Made by a program: the position numbers and the translations under genes
From: Phyllostachys edulis
Taxonomy: Eukaryota > Streptophyta > Magnoliopsida > Poales > Poaceae
NCBI GenBank assembly: GCA_036346405.1
Contig: CM070562.1
Span: forward strand, 108,266,999 to 108,330,998
DNA length: 64,000 bases
Reading direction: 5' to 3'
Notes under the pieces: model-generated
The model's database searches: none
Seen by the model: the letters and a program-made list of their open reading frames with translations, nothing else
What the model was told of the DNA's origin: nothing
In this document: piece by piece, positions 1 through 10,726 of the stretch
How the letters are laid out: each line of letters opens with the position of its first letter
How positions within the stretch are numbered: position 1 is the first letter of the stretch

Positions 1-635
1 ATAGTTTCATCAAGTAGTAGCATGACCAAAACTAGAAATATTGAATATGGTTTTCTTGCCAATGATTTGAATTTTGTTCTAGAATCAGTTTCGGTTGATC
101 AATGGCTGCATTTCATAGTTTCAATGGGCCAAAAATGCCGGTTTTATTTTAGGCCGAACATGCTGGTTTTATTTTAGGCCAAACTTGATGAGCCAAAGAA
201 TTCTAGGCCCACTATGAATGTACAAGTTACGAAAGTGCTGACAGAAAGAACTTTCTTATCACGTTATAAAAGTGCTGACACTGAAAAATGTTTAGATTCT
301 GGATATGTATTTTTGGTGTCTGAAGATTTCGTTAAGATGACTGTCTGATGGTATTGCAGCTTGCAGTCACTGTCTATGAAGGCTCAACTAGAGAACAGCG
401 CCACCGATGTTGATGTAGTCTTGAAACAAGTTACTTTGCTTGGGTTTCCAGTTTTATGCGTATTTTCTAGCAGTAGTGTCTGAGAATAATTTCCCTGTTC
501 AAAATGACAGCTGCATGAGTGTACTTTCTTTTCCTATTTATTGCATAGTGTGAAAAAAAATGGTATGGTAGATTGGATTTTGGTTGTACTCAGCACACCA
601 ATGCGTGGCCTCTTGGCTTTCTGTTATATCTATAC
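1..635. other. AT-rich, probably intron of the kinase gene
   Basis: No exon could be supported here. Because the kinase exon at 2,966 starts inside a codon (it needs two bases from an upstream exon), the gene begins left of the window and this stretch is most simply intronic. A possible short exon around 358-470 has an acceptor-like AG but no recognisable protein and is not claimed. Confidence 0.4.
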
Positions 636-803
636 ACAACCATAATTACATGAGCCATAAATGGCTGGATTACATAACACTAATCACCGGTACAACCATA
701 ATTACATGAGCCATAAATGGCTGGATTACATAACACTAATCACCGGTACAACCATAATTACAGGAGACATAAATGGCTGGATTACATAACACTAATCACC
801 GGT
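636..803. repeat. 56-bp tandem repeat, three copies
   Basis: Units at 636-691, 692-747 and 748-803 each begin ACAACCATAATTACA and end AATCACCGGT. The first two are identical as read; the third differs at a couple of positions (CAGGAGACAT for CATGAGCCAT). A local minisatellite, probably in an intron of the kinase gene. Confidence 0.95.
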
Positions 804-979
804 GATTCTAGGGATTGGTTCCTATGTATAGACAAGTCACCTATTTCATGCATATATTTTATCAGTGTTCTGTAAACCTTAAATAATTTGTCTCGTTTAA
901 TAAACAGCAAAAACCAAAAGTAGTCTATAGTCGTATTCATGACAGTATGGCACCATAACTAATAATTACAGGTACATAT

Positions 980-1113
980 TGTTAGATAGAGAGGGGGAGT
1001 GCAAATGTGAATGATTAGTTTGTATTGTAATAGCCCAAGGAGCAATATATAGTACAAGAACACACAAGAGTAAACCCTAGACTAGGAGTGAAATACCACA
1101 AATACCCTTAACA
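980..1113 (-). repeat. LTR (3' LTR in element sense)
   Basis: Begins TGTTAGATAG and ends ACCCTTAACA. It is closely similar to 2569-2704 by eye over its whole length. Confidence 0.85.
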
Positions 1114-1929
1114 CCCACCCTCAAATGCAAGGCATATGCAATAGCATTGCATTTGAAAGGGTTGACACTAAAATAGGAAAAATCCAAAATCAGAGTCTTG
1201 ATAATGTCGTCATAGCGTGCAACTCTTGAAAAATATATCGAGTATCAAAAGATCTCCCATCCGGGGTCGTGAGACAGCCCATAAAGTACAAAGTACAGGG
1301 GTTGAGAAAGCAGAGGCAAGAGGGAGCAAAGTTGACCGCAACAACACAACGAAGAAGATGATGAAATCGACAGGAATGGAGAAAACTATCAAATCAAGCC
1401 GAAGGAGAATAGATAGAAACATGACGGCGCAAATCGAAGCCTGAGACGGCGGCGACGCAGTGCACAAGAAGTGCAACGGAGGCGCAGTGCGGAAGAAGCT
1501 CGACGGCCTTAGAAGCTCGGGGCGTCGACTCAGAGAGAAGCAACAGCATCATAATGACTTCTACGATTTGCAGTGGTTCAGAGAGAAGAGCGGTGGCTAC
1601 TGCCATGCGAAAGGAAAAGAAAAGGACTACACTCGATTCAAGAGGACGGACCATGGCTAGTAAAGCAATCAGCTGACTGACAAGGAAATTGTGTACTCCC
1701 ACGGTTTAGACGAACTCAAAGATAAAGTGTTACGGACTTATATGAACGCAATAGAAAAAACGACAATAAGAAAGAAAAGACTAATTAACAGCAGCATAAC
1801 CATGCAGTCGGATGTCTAGACACAGCCGAGCCATCCCAATCGGGCTAGCACCAACTCCAACCATCTCCCTCTTCTCTTCTCTTCTCTCCCTCTCCTCTCC
1901 TCCCTAAGCAGAAGCAGCGCGACCAACTC

Positions 1930-2450
1930 CTCTCCTCTATTAATTCTCCACTTAGAGGGAGGTGTCGTCGGGGTCCGAAGAGTAGGGGTTGTTGTCGATG
2001 CGTTGGAGGAGTTGGGGCAGCGGGGAGGGGTCCTCGTCGTCCTCCTCCGCTGGGGCGGGGGAGGAGGACGGGATGGTGGGGTTGGCACCCGAGACGGAGA
2101 AGAAGGTTGCCGTCCCCAAGCCCACCGACGCGGATACGCCACCTCCGAGCCTGCCAGCGGGTGGAGAAGGTGCGTCAGGCGTCAGCGTCGGCTCGGGGAG
2201 GCGACGTTGGTCGTTGGGGTGAGCTTCGGGCGGCGGTGAGTGTGTCGATCCGGAGGCAGTGGCGGCTCAAGAGGCCCAGCGGGAGAGCACCCTTTGCTTC
2301 ACCGGGGCGGCTGCTGCACCGGGCGTGCACGGAGCAGAGGAGGTCGACTCGGGCGCACACGGAGCAGGGGACGGCTCGGGCGCGCGTGGAGCAGAAGTGG
2401 GAGTGCGGTGGGATGGGTTCCATGGGGGCGATGGTTGCTGCTGCTTTTAC
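1930..2450 (-). other. GC-rich interior of the small LTR element, possibly captured sequence
   Basis: This part of the mini-element is much more GC-rich than either its LTRs or the surrounding intron. On the minus strand, in the element's own sense, one frame over about 2,130-1,957 reads as a proline- and acid-rich tail ending NNPYSSDPDDTSL and a stop. No family was recognised. It may be a gene fragment picked up by the element or simply GC-rich leader sequence. Confidence 0.3.
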
Positions 2451-2568
2451 TGAGAAGAAGACTATGACTAGAAGGAGATCGCCCCCAGGAGTGGGGATTG
2501 CTCATCCCAGGAGCAGCGACATCGGAGGACGAGCCAAGACTAGGAGAGAACCTAGTGCTATGATACCA

Positions 2569-2704
2569 TGTTAGATGGAGAGGGGGTGTGCAAATATGAA
2601 TGGTTAGTTTGTATTGCAATAGCCCAAAGGGCAATATGTAGTACAAGGACACACATAAGAATAAACCCTAGACTAGGAGTGGAATGCTACAAATACCCTT
2701 AACA
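2569..2704 (-). repeat. LTR (5' LTR in element sense), next to the primer-binding site
   Basis: Begins TGTTAGATGG and ends ACCCTTAACA. On the minus strand it runs directly into the tRNA-Met-type primer site TGGTATCATAGC. Confidence 0.85.
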
Positions 2705-2965
2705 GATATACTTACGAAAAAGGGCATTACATGAAAATAGAACAAAAAAAGTACATTGTTTTACCACAACATTGGAGTTTCTGTCCTATGAACCAATGCT
2801 CTTCCATTTTTTTTTTGCCACCTATACACTTAGGGCTTGTTTTCTCTTCTAAACCAGGCCTTATAGTGTTCTTCTAGAAGTTGTTGCCATGGTAGTGCTG
2901 GTGCACTTGTATCTCTTTGTGTTATTTTTTAACACAATGTGTAACTATATATTTGGTTCTTTCAG

Positions 2966-5900
2966 CTCTAAGCAGCAAATCAACACTCATAACCGTGACA
3001 AGTGTAATGGAGGGCCCTTGCAAGTTGCAGATGAACCATCTCCTGAAGTTGTTCCTAAGGTACCTAAATCGTCAGGTAATGAAATGTATTTATCCCTGCA
3101 GCCTATTTAAGTGTTTATTCTTTTTTGAAAACTCATTTTGTTTATTCTTCTTCCCCAATATCAAGAACTCAGTTTCTTTTTTAATGTTTCAAAATATCAA
3201 ACATAAGCTAATTTAGTGTGGTATCATCAGAATAAGTTCCCACGGGCATGGAAAACTATCGGCGAAATTTCGCTGGTAACCGGCGGTTACTGACGTTATC
3301 GGTGGGGTCTGATAAAATTTCATACCGGGAACTTTTTTTTGGATTTATCTAATTTTCATCCTAATTCAAAATTTAGTTAAATTTCTTCTTTACATACGAA
3401 AAATTCAAATTTCAATTCAAAATTTTCGTTCGAAATATTGCCGAAATATCCGATAACCGTCGGTTACCGGTTCTATCGGCGGGGTCCGATAAAATTTTCG
3501 AAATGATATAGTTTTCCCTGCCCACGGTATGAAAACCTGGCCTCTGTTTATTGCTTTAACATGCTTCATTTTAATGCAGTATCAAATGTCGAGGACCATG
3601 ATGATAGATCGAAACCTCCGCTTATACAGCAAAGAGGTCGTTTTAAAGTTACACCTGGGCATGTTGAGTTGGATAAGGTAATTGACAACCATTAGTACTC
3701 AGTGCATATTTGGTCAACTTAGGGATGACATGATTTTTCATTTCAGGCTCGCCCATCTAGCCTACAAAAATGTCACAGCATGCAGGTTATTAGTCTTTAT
3801 CCTGTACCATATTTCAAGGTTCACGAACTGATGCAATCTGTTTATTGGGGATTAGAATCATGTGTATTTTGCACGCTCATAGAATGCAGGAAGATGATTG
3901 TTTTATGATTAACAATGCTAGTGATCCCCTATTTGGTACTCCCTCCGTTCTTGTTTACTTGACTTCCTAGAATCTGTGCCATTGAACTTTCTAAATTTTG
4001 ACTGTCAATAGATTTAGAACTATTTAGATTGACTATATGATAATTATATTATTAGATTTGTTGTTAAAAATGCTTTCATAATATTATACTTTCGTTAGTA
4101 TATCTTAATGTAAAGTTATAAAAAGTAATGACCAAAGCCGCATCTCGAAAACCGTGAAAAGTAAAAAAAATGTCAAGTAAAAAAGAACAGAAGGAGTATA
4201 TAGAGAAAATTTCACGCTGCAACCTATGCCATGCTGAAGCATACAATAAATGTTGCGGTAAATTTGTTCAGTGTCGTCACAATCGTTTGCGAGTTGCAAA
4301 ATACCATCGCGATCGAGGTCGATTGGAAAATACCATCACAAACACGAAAAACTCTGGAAAATGCAATGCCGTCACGTTTTCCGTCCTAAGGGTATGAAAT
4401 GACTCTTCTACCCTCACTCTTCTATTTCTTTCTATTTCTTTTTTTTGCTAAGCCCGGTCCCACTTGTCATTCTACCCTTGCTTCTCCTCCACAAGCCGAT
4501 GCCCATGGTGAAGAACCGTGGTGGCGAGGCTTGGCTTGGGGGATAGGCAAAAAGAAATAATTTAATTGTATTTCAAAAATAAAAACTAAAATTGTGTTGA
4601 GAATTTTTTTAATTAATCTCAAAATACCCTATTTAACTACTCTATTTTTTTATAGAATTTTTAGAGCCGTCTTGCTTTTTTTTTTAGTTTGAAATGTATT
4701 TTCACTTTTAAAAATTATTTATTGTGTAAAATGAAAACCAAATTTAAGTGGAGAATATTTTAATTAATATCAAAATACCCCATTTAACTACTCTGGAATT
4801 TTTATAATTTTTTTTAGCTATCTTGCTATTTTTCTAGTTTAAAAGGTATTTCAGCTTTTAAAAAGTATTTACTGTGTAAAAATGAAAACGGAATTTAAGT
4901 TGAAAATAAAATTTATAAGTGCAAAATGTCTGAGGGATTTTCTATGAATTTACCGAGAATTTTTTTAGCTTTGTTTGGCATTTTTGTGGATTTAATCTGT
5001 GTTTTCTCAAATTATTTTCTACAAGGGGTAATGTTGGTATTTATGAAATTGTCTCTCTCTAGGAAATGCTCTTACGGCTGTTTTGGATGGAAAACGTGAC
5101 GACGATGGTATTTTCTAGAGTTTTTCATATTTGCGATGGTATTTTCCAGTCGATCTTGTTCGCAATGGTATTTTGCAACTCGCGAACGGTTGCGATGACA
5201 CTGAACAAATTTACCCTAAATGTTGTAACAATGTAATATATCGGTTAAATAATAAATGGATCATGAACAGTACAGAGAGGCTGTTTGGCATCTCTGCTTT
5301 TACCGGCTGATCGTCTAGAGGGATTTTTTTTCAAGAATGTGCAAAAACTTTGCACATCATTCATTAGACGGAAAGAACCGGAGGAACGCAACAAAAGAAC
5401 AAGCAAAGAAAGCAACTTCCGACTAGCAACCGAAAGAGGCTAAGCCGGAAGAAGCTAAAAACAGGCTACCAACAAAACAAGAAAACAAAAACAAAAGCCA
5501 AAACAAAACAAAACAACTACTCGTCTAGAGGGACTTGACATTAAAACCTGCCTCAAGGCTCCAGATAAAGATCGTGTGATGTGAGCCCAACACCTCAGGA
5601 TTACTTGGTTTCAGCTTGAATGTCTGAAACTTACTTGATGTAGATTAGGCCACTTGATAATAGGTCTAAACCAGATCAGCCCATTTCATAAATCATAACC
5701 AAGCACGGGGTAGGGGTTTGAACATTTAACTCAACTTGCCTTTGTTTTCTCTTACATGAACTAGCCAATCACAGTTGTTGTGAAATGAAACGTACTTGAG
5801 AAAACTAGCTCTTTAGTGTTCCTCTTCTATAATGATCGCTAATTTTGGTTGGATCAGCCTGCTCCATAGGTCAGGTGATGTTAATTTTACATATAATGTC

Positions 5901-7549
5901 ACCCTTTGCTGAGTACTGGACAAATGCAAGTACCGCTTCATGGATATTAGCGAAGGAATTCATCTTCTAAGCAGAGAAAAAAAAGTTTTTTTTCCTTCTA
6001 AAGAAAGAAAGGAGAAGGTCATACCATGTACTTATATTTGTTGGTTGGACTTTTATACAGCATAAGAAAAGACACGCAGCAAAGAAAAATGATTATTGTG
6101 CTCGTGAAATTTTTTTTTAAAGGAAGTGCAAAAGCTTTGCACATCTTTCATTAGAAGGAAGAAACACTCTTCCCCTTTTTTTCACAATTCCATATTTCTT
6201 ACTGAACATGTCATTTTACTGTTATGCAGGCAATTTCTCACCTTCCTACTTTAAGTATACCATCTTCAGCTGAGGCTGCATCTAGCATTATCGGTGGTTC
6301 CTTGTACATCCAGCTATACAGTGTTTTGCAGACAAATATGCTTCAGAGGGTAAATCCCCCATCCTCCCCCCCCCCCACCAACATGCACCCGCAAAAAAAA
6401 CAGGAACTCCCACTCACCAAACAACCTAAAATGAAAGGCGTGGACATGTTCAGCTCTGTTGATGATGTAGTCTAGTCCTCACTCGCAGGAACAAATACTT
6501 CATGCGATGAAGCAGTTAAGTGGCTGCGATTTCTCATCACCTGCTTGCATCCCGTCGTCAAGTCGCTCAACATCTCCATCATCTGCGTTATCGGTTGACA
6601 GATCCATGGTAAGTTAAGATTCTTATTAAACTATACAGGAACGTGTCCATTATGAATCTCAAAGTATATTCACTTGTAAATAGATAGTAAGCTATATCTG
6701 CAATGGGATGAGCTAAACCGGAAAGCATTGATGAATAGTTGATACCAATTAGTTATGACCAAGCACAAAAGCAAACTACTTTGTTGTTCATATGATATTT
6801 TCCATTATTTCGAGTGAAGCTGAGACATATAAAATGCAAAAGGCAAGGATATTTTTCAAAATACAATCAAACTTGGTTAAGAATCAGAATCACCTTATTC
6901 TGCAGTTAGTCAAAATCACGGGTATGTACTGAGCACTGTAACTCTGTAAGGATTCCAAAAAAAGTCATAGGTCCCGATGGCACCACTCAATTATCAGCCA
7001 AAACGTAGAAGAAACTTACTGAAACTAGTAAGCCACCAATATGGTGAAGTTCGAAGCGAACTCTTGCATATTTATTCAGCCACTAGAAGTTATATCTTTT
7101 CTTTATTACGATTATAAGTGGTAAGAATAATCCACTATCTTTTCAGTTGGAAGCAGCACATGAAAAGGAGAAGGAAATGCTCAATGAGATCTTGGAGCTG
7201 CAATGGCGGTAATTATCTTCTATCTGATCTTTCTAAACCAAAGACATGGAGAAATTAAATAGCTCAGTCCTGAGAGTTTGGAGCGTTGCAGGTTAGTGTG
7301 TTCACAGGATGAGGTACAGAGGCTCAAAGCAAAGGCAGCCCAGGTGCCAACATTTGCCTCCATACAAATTTTTTTTGTACTATTCTAACAATCTTAAAAC
7401 AAAAAATGGAGAGTGGGGTCGCGGAGACGTAACCAGAAATCCCTAATAACTAATAACAAGATACCAGAAATCCCTAATAACAAGATGTCTTTTTACTGTT
7501 GTAAATTTCAGCATGTTAATATAAAGATGCTTCTTTTTGACAGATCTGA
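2966..7549 (+). CDS. STE20/FRAY2-like serine/threonine-protein kinase, C-terminal exons (5' partial)
   Basis: Seven coding exons plus a terminal one join in frame: 2966-3075, 3580-3677, 3747-3785, 6230-6349, 6489-6608, 7147-7208, 7292-7343 and 7544-7549, with GT..AG introns; the last adds one residue and TGA. About 200 residues are visible. They match the C-terminal regulatory region of plant FRAY2/OSR1-like STE20 kinases: a QQRGRFKVT box, a LQKCHSMQ serine patch, VLQTN followed by an ILHAMK helix, and a final coiled coil (LEAAHEKEKEMLNEI, then ELQWRLVCSQDEVQRLKAK). The kinase domain would be encoded left of the window. Family members phosphorylate downstream targets in ion-transport and stress or light signalling; the exact role here is inferred only. 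Introns hold several transposons, but every splice junction read is intact, so the gene looks functional. Exons before 2,966 were not identified. Confidence 0.88.
3247..3520. mobile_element. hAT-type MITE, 274 bp
   Basis: Terminal inverted repeats CATGGAAAACTAT and, at the other end on the reverse strand, CAGGGAAAACTAT are framed by an 8-bp site cccacggg (3239-3246) / cccacggt (3521-3528), seven of eight bases the same. Eight-bp duplications and CAGGG-like ends fit hAT. It lies in the intron between kinase exons 2966-3075 and 3580-3677. Confidence 0.8.
3939..4196. mobile_element. Stowaway MITE (Tc1/mariner type), 258 bp
   Basis: Starts CTCCCTCCGTTC and ends with the inverted match GAACAGAAGGAG, with TA on both sides (3937-3938 and 4197-4198). 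These are the hallmark ends and target site of Stowaway. In a kinase intron. Confidence 0.9.
4256..5216. mobile_element. Non-autonomous Mutator-like element, 961 bp
   Basis: Inverted repeats of about 130 bp begin CGGTAAATTTGTTCAGTGTC on the left and GGGTAAATTTGTTCAGTGTC from the right. A perfect 9-bp target duplication TAAATGTTG (4247-4255 and 5217-5225) flanks it, as expected for Mutator. The AT-rich centre holds an internal near-duplicate (two copies of AAAATACCC(T/C)(A/C)TTTAACTACTC) and no transposase. Confidence 0.9.
5324..5520 (-). mobile_element. 5'-truncated LINE 3' end with 13-bp target duplication
   Basis: On the minus strand a non-coding 3' region ends in a poly-A run (plus 5324-5331 is poly-T). 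A perfect direct repeat tcgtctagaggga flanks it (5311-5323 and 5521-5533). Poly-A tail plus a variable-length duplication is the signature of target-primed reverse transcription. In a kinase intron. Confidence 0.85.
6109..6168 (-). mobile_element. Second LINE 3'-end fragment
   Basis: A poly-T run is followed by GTGCAAAAGCTTTGCACATC and TTCATTAGA.GGAA, closely matching 5324-5382 of the first LINE fragment. No target duplication was found. It lies just before the kinase exon at 6230. Confidence 0.65.
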
Positions 7550-7860
7550 TGCACGAGTGCGATTGCCTGGAGATGTTGCTGCTTGAACTCAAGCTGCGTA
7601 GGGTTTGTCGTGACTCGTGATGGTGGTTTAAGTGGCTACTTTGGCATAGGAGAGCAGGAAGAATAACAATAAGGACAAGATATTTAGTAGGGGACTGCAA
7701 CAAAGCAGCAGTGCTCAGTTATTATTCCTCTCTAAACGAAAGGTGTTCAATTCTTGTAAACGTTGGTTACCGAATTTGTAATGCTGCGTCAATCTATGGC
7801 GTGGCGCTGATTTTTGTCGGAGCGCCGTTATGCGAGTGAATAAAAAGTTGTCTATGCTCA
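7550..7860 (+). other. 3' UTR of the kinase gene
   Basis: Follows the TGA at 7547-7549 and ends just past an AATAAA at 7839-7844. A decayed second copy of its distal part lies at about 10,727-10,960. Confidence 0.6.
7839..7844 (+). terminator. Polyadenylation signal AATAAA of the kinase gene
   Basis: A canonical AATAAA about 290 bases after the stop. In the duplicated copy the same place reads GAGAAAAG, so the signal is lost there. Confidence 0.55.
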
Positions 7861-8254
7861 GTGAATTCCTTGACACAAGTTCGTTTTCTTTTCTTTTTTT
7901 TTGAAGAACAATATTCTTTGGTTTGATGTCGTCATTGTTTCAAACTAGCTAGCGGCCTGGGAGAACTTTGGGAGCACCACAAATATGGGAAATTTTTTGC
8001 TTAGCAGCATTGCAAAGACATAAATTGGGAAATAACATCCAATCTAAGAATGGCAAGTGAGGCTTGGGCCACTTGTCAATGATGTATCCATGTTATTTTC
8101 CTACTCACACGATCTTTGTAGCGTTACTTAATATGTTAGTTCATTCCATTGTCAAGGGAACATCAGCAGTGCAAGGAAAACCATTGCGCTGCAAGCTGCA
8201 GAATTTGACAGTCGTGTAAGAATAGTTCCAGGACAAGCGATGAATTGATATAAT

Positions 8255-8460
8255 TCTGACTATTTTTTGGAGCGTCTAGACTCAGAACCAACTGTGGTTC
8301 TAAGTCCGAACAGCTAACAGCTATATGAAGCACATGCGAAAGAATGCGCTTGCCTCAATGCAGGAGGTTTGGAAGAGTTTTGGGAATTTTCGACACCATG
8401 TACTGCCAAACAACTTCAATTCCAAAAGATTAGATTAGCAACGACAATAAGGAAGGGTAC
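8255..8460 (-). pseudogene. ATG18b 3' fragment (exon 10 relic)
   Basis: The minus strand at about 8,369-8,428 repeats ATG18b exon 10 in the same frame (CLAVHGVENSQNSSKPPALR), against CLVVHSVENSQNSSKLPALR in the live gene. The splice acceptor still reads AG, but the donor GT has become GC. The following exon, with the stop codon, is missing, and no upstream exons exist here, so it cannot make a protein. Confidence 0.85.
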
Positions 8461-9311
8461 AACCAGATCATCTAGGAATCTAGGATATATGCCTTGTCCT
8501 GATCTCAAATATAGATTAAACCATGAATCGTAATGATTAGATACAGAAAAGAACAACAACTGTTTGCAGGAGCAGAACTGCTTGAGATAATACAGTGCAT
8601 ATTACAATTGTGACATGTAATGTATCTAGGAACAGACTGCATTTTCAAGCGTGTGAGGCAAGACAGAAGCAGAACATTTCACAAGTCAAGTTCAGTGCAT
8701 GCAGCGACGGACTGGGGTAGCCTATTCTTTACCACCAGTCTACCAGACTTTTAAGTGGTATTCTAACATAAAACCACAAATTTGAATTCTCTAGAGAGAG
8801 AGAGCCCGAGTTAGCACATATTTGGATAACATTTGGACTTTCACATGCTGTGAGCTAACTGTGACAAAAAAGGCACGAGCACAAACTCACCAATCACTTG
8901 AATCTTCCAAATACATCTTCTTGGCGCACTGGATCATATACCGAAAACCTAAGCATGTGCTAGTTCAACAAATCTCCATGTATGTGTAACTAAAAACCTA
9001 ATTAGCGTGGAGTACTACAGATAACAGGTAAATGATTTGCAATGCACAAGGAACACCACAAAACATACCCAGGAGCATCACGATCGAGCAGCATTGAGTA
9101 GAATGGTAAGAGCAGCATCCATACAATAAAAACAGCGAGCATAATAACATGATCCGATAAATTACGTATAAGATGGCCTGGTTTAGATACGGAGAGTTGA
9201 GCAAGATTAAACATCCATGGATAGTTAGCAGTGGATCCACGATATTAGGTCACCGGTGTCACCATATGCTAATCTCACTTGGCAATTAGGATCACCTCCT
9301 GCACGCGTGCG

Positions 9312-9316
<5 letters not shown>
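8461..9316. other. Intergenic, no gene recognised
   Basis: Mixed AT-rich sequence with a short GA run at about 8,795-8,805. No coding exon, transposon end or RNA gene was recognised. Confidence 0.4.

Positions 9317-9349
<33 letters not shown>
9317..9349. repeat. (AT)n microsatellite
   Basis: An uninterrupted AT run of about 33 bases directly abuts the left end of the Micron-like element. Confidence 0.95.
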
Positions 9350-9351
<2 letters not shown>

Positions 9352-9696
9352 AATGGTATGATACTCCTGAGAGTACGTACTCTCACTTCTTATATACAAC
9401 TTAAATAGTATGATGATATCTCTTTATCTATTTGTGCATACTCCAATAATGATTATAAGATACTCCAAAGTGAGTTCCACGAAAAATTTCATTAATATCC
9501 ACTTTTTATAGCAAAATTTATGTATATACTTTTTTTATATATGAAAAGGGGTATATAACAAAAAAACAAAGGGATCCAATGAAATTTTTTCAATGAAGTC
9601 GTATTGAAGTATCTTACAATTGATATTTAAATATACTAAAAGTGATAAAAAAAAGTATAATATATGCATTCAAGTAGTATATTTGAAATGAGAGTA
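9350..9696. mobile_element. Micron-like element, copy 1
   Basis: The stretch is similar along its whole length to 20,289-20,660, including the shared core ACTCCAATAATGATTATAAG. Its left edge is an (AT)n tract and its right edge is TATATACACACACA. Ends are imperfect inverted repeats (TACTC...TATATAC). Rice Micron elements are described as sitting inside (TA)n microsatellites, which fits both copies here. Confidence 0.8.
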
Positions 9697-9786
9697 TATA
9701 CACACACATTTGATTGTCCGGGTCACATGAACCAGTAAATGTACTGGGTCTGCCCCTGTAGATAGTAAATTAGGTAGATGGATCGA

Positions 9787-10459
9787 TCACCACAGCGATC
9801 GGCGCGCGGAGGAGACCTTGATGGTACCATCGGCGTTGTGCTCGAGGTAACCCTTGGCGTCGTGCTCCTCCAGAGCATCCGCCACGAGCAGCTTCAACTT
9901 CTTGTATCGTAGCCCTCAGCTGCAGAGTGATTGATCTCCCTGGTCTCAGCTTTGGAGTCCGAGCAGCAGGTTTCCAAAAACTTCTCAGGTACAGGGTGAC
10001 ACGTGCGCTTCATGAACACTCTGAGCTTGGTGATCGTCGCCCGCGACACCCGGCGGGCGGCCTTGCCGTTCTCCTCCACGCGCGGCTGCGGAGGGATCGT
10101 GGAGGCGGGGGGACGGGGACCTCGACGTAGCTCTTGGCGTCGTACTCCTTGAGAAGCTTCGCCGTGGCCTCCTTCTTCTCCTTGTCGTACTCGACCATCC
10201 TTTGATTGATCCCCCTGATGCCCTCGGCGATGTGCTCCGGGACCAAGGGCAAATGCAGGAGGCTCTCAGGGACGCCGACGAACTCTTTCTCCATGAACGA
10301 TCTGCGCGACTGGATCTCCTCCGGGGACAACAGCCGGGTCTTCTTATTCGCTTCCTCATGCGCTGTCGGGAGGATGCTCTCCAACTCCGCCTAGTGGCGC
10401 TCATGGATCTCCAGCTTCCCCATCTCGTCTTGTATCACCTTCACCGTCCTCGGCTCCAT
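9787..10459 (-). pseudogene. Broken gene of an unrecognised protein family
   Basis: The frame opens at ATG 10,459 (MEPRTVKVIQDEMGKLEIHE), hits TAG at 10,391-10,393, and continues in the same frame (AELESILPTAHEEANKKTR, LLSPEEIQSRRSFMEKEFVG, VPEHIAEGIRGINQRMVEYD) to about 10,090. It then shifts frame to VEENGKAARRVSRATITKLR, and shifts again near 9,900 to LKLLVADALEEHDAKGYLEH before a stop at 9,787-9,789. One nonsense codon and two frameshifts make it a pseudogene of a charged, helical protein of about 220 residues. The family was not recognised. It lies between the two copies of the kinase/ATG18b duplication. Confidence 0.75.
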
Positions 10460-10726
10460 GTCCTCCTTCCTGCGCGCACGCCTGGAATGGATCCGCCCAG
10501 GTTTCCGTTCATATATAGCCCTAGGTTGGGAATCCAACGTACGTTCCTACGGCTCAGATACGGCCTCTGACGCATCCACCGCCGTCCGGTCGGGATGCTT
10601 GTTCCCGCCCGGATCCAATCCAAATACTAGTACTTGTCGGACTAGCTTCCCTCTGGCCATCGTGAAGTAGTTTCCTGTCTTAAAAAACAATAAGGAAAGA
10701 TAATAATAATAAGGAAAGGTTAATAC
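10460..10726. other. Upstream region of the broken gene
   Basis: Moderately GC-rich, then AT-rich toward the duplication edge. Nothing specific was recognised. Confidence 0.3.

Larger units (their letters stand above)
980..2704 (-). mobile_element. Small non-autonomous LTR retrotransposon (TRIM/LARD-like)
   Basis: Two direct repeats of 134 and 136 bp (980-1113 and 2569-2704) both start TGTTAGAT and end ACCCTTAACA, giving TG...CA LTRs. On the minus strand the right-hand LTR is followed at once by TGGTATCATAGC (plus 2557-2568), close to the initiator-methionine tRNA primer site TGGTATCAGAGC. A purine-rich GAGGGTGGG precedes the other LTR (plus about 1114-1122), so the element points left. Flanking 5-bp sites are catat (975-979) and gatat (2705-2709), one mismatch. 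The interior of about 1.45 kb has no gag or pol. It sits in a probable intron of the kinase gene. Confidence 0.85.
7690..8460. repeat. Tandem segmental duplication, left copy
   Basis: The sequence matches 10,727-11,731 in three blocks: kinase 3' UTR and downstream DNA (about 7,690-7,950), an intergenic piece (about 8,190-8,250), and the ATG18b intron/exon 10 region (about 8,255-8,460). Relative to the right copy it lacks about 400 bp that include ATG18b exon 11. Confidence 0.85.

Noticed and set aside
358..480. Possible extra kinase exon (LQSLSMKAQLENSATD...)
   Set aside because: It has an acceptor-like AG, but no match to the kinase family was recognised and the donor and phase to 2,966 could not be settled.
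636..803. CRISPR-like array
   Set aside because: The 56-bp units are directly adjacent with no spacers, in plant nuclear DNA; it is a minisatellite.
1816..2574. Several overlapping open frames of 75-155 residues
   Set aside because: They lie in the GC-rich interior of the small LTR element; long open frames in many phases are expected there and none resembles a known protein.
10010..10404. Open frames on both strands in the broken gene
   Set aside because: Only the minus-strand frame that joins ATG 10,459 with later segments makes a coherent protein; the others are shadows.
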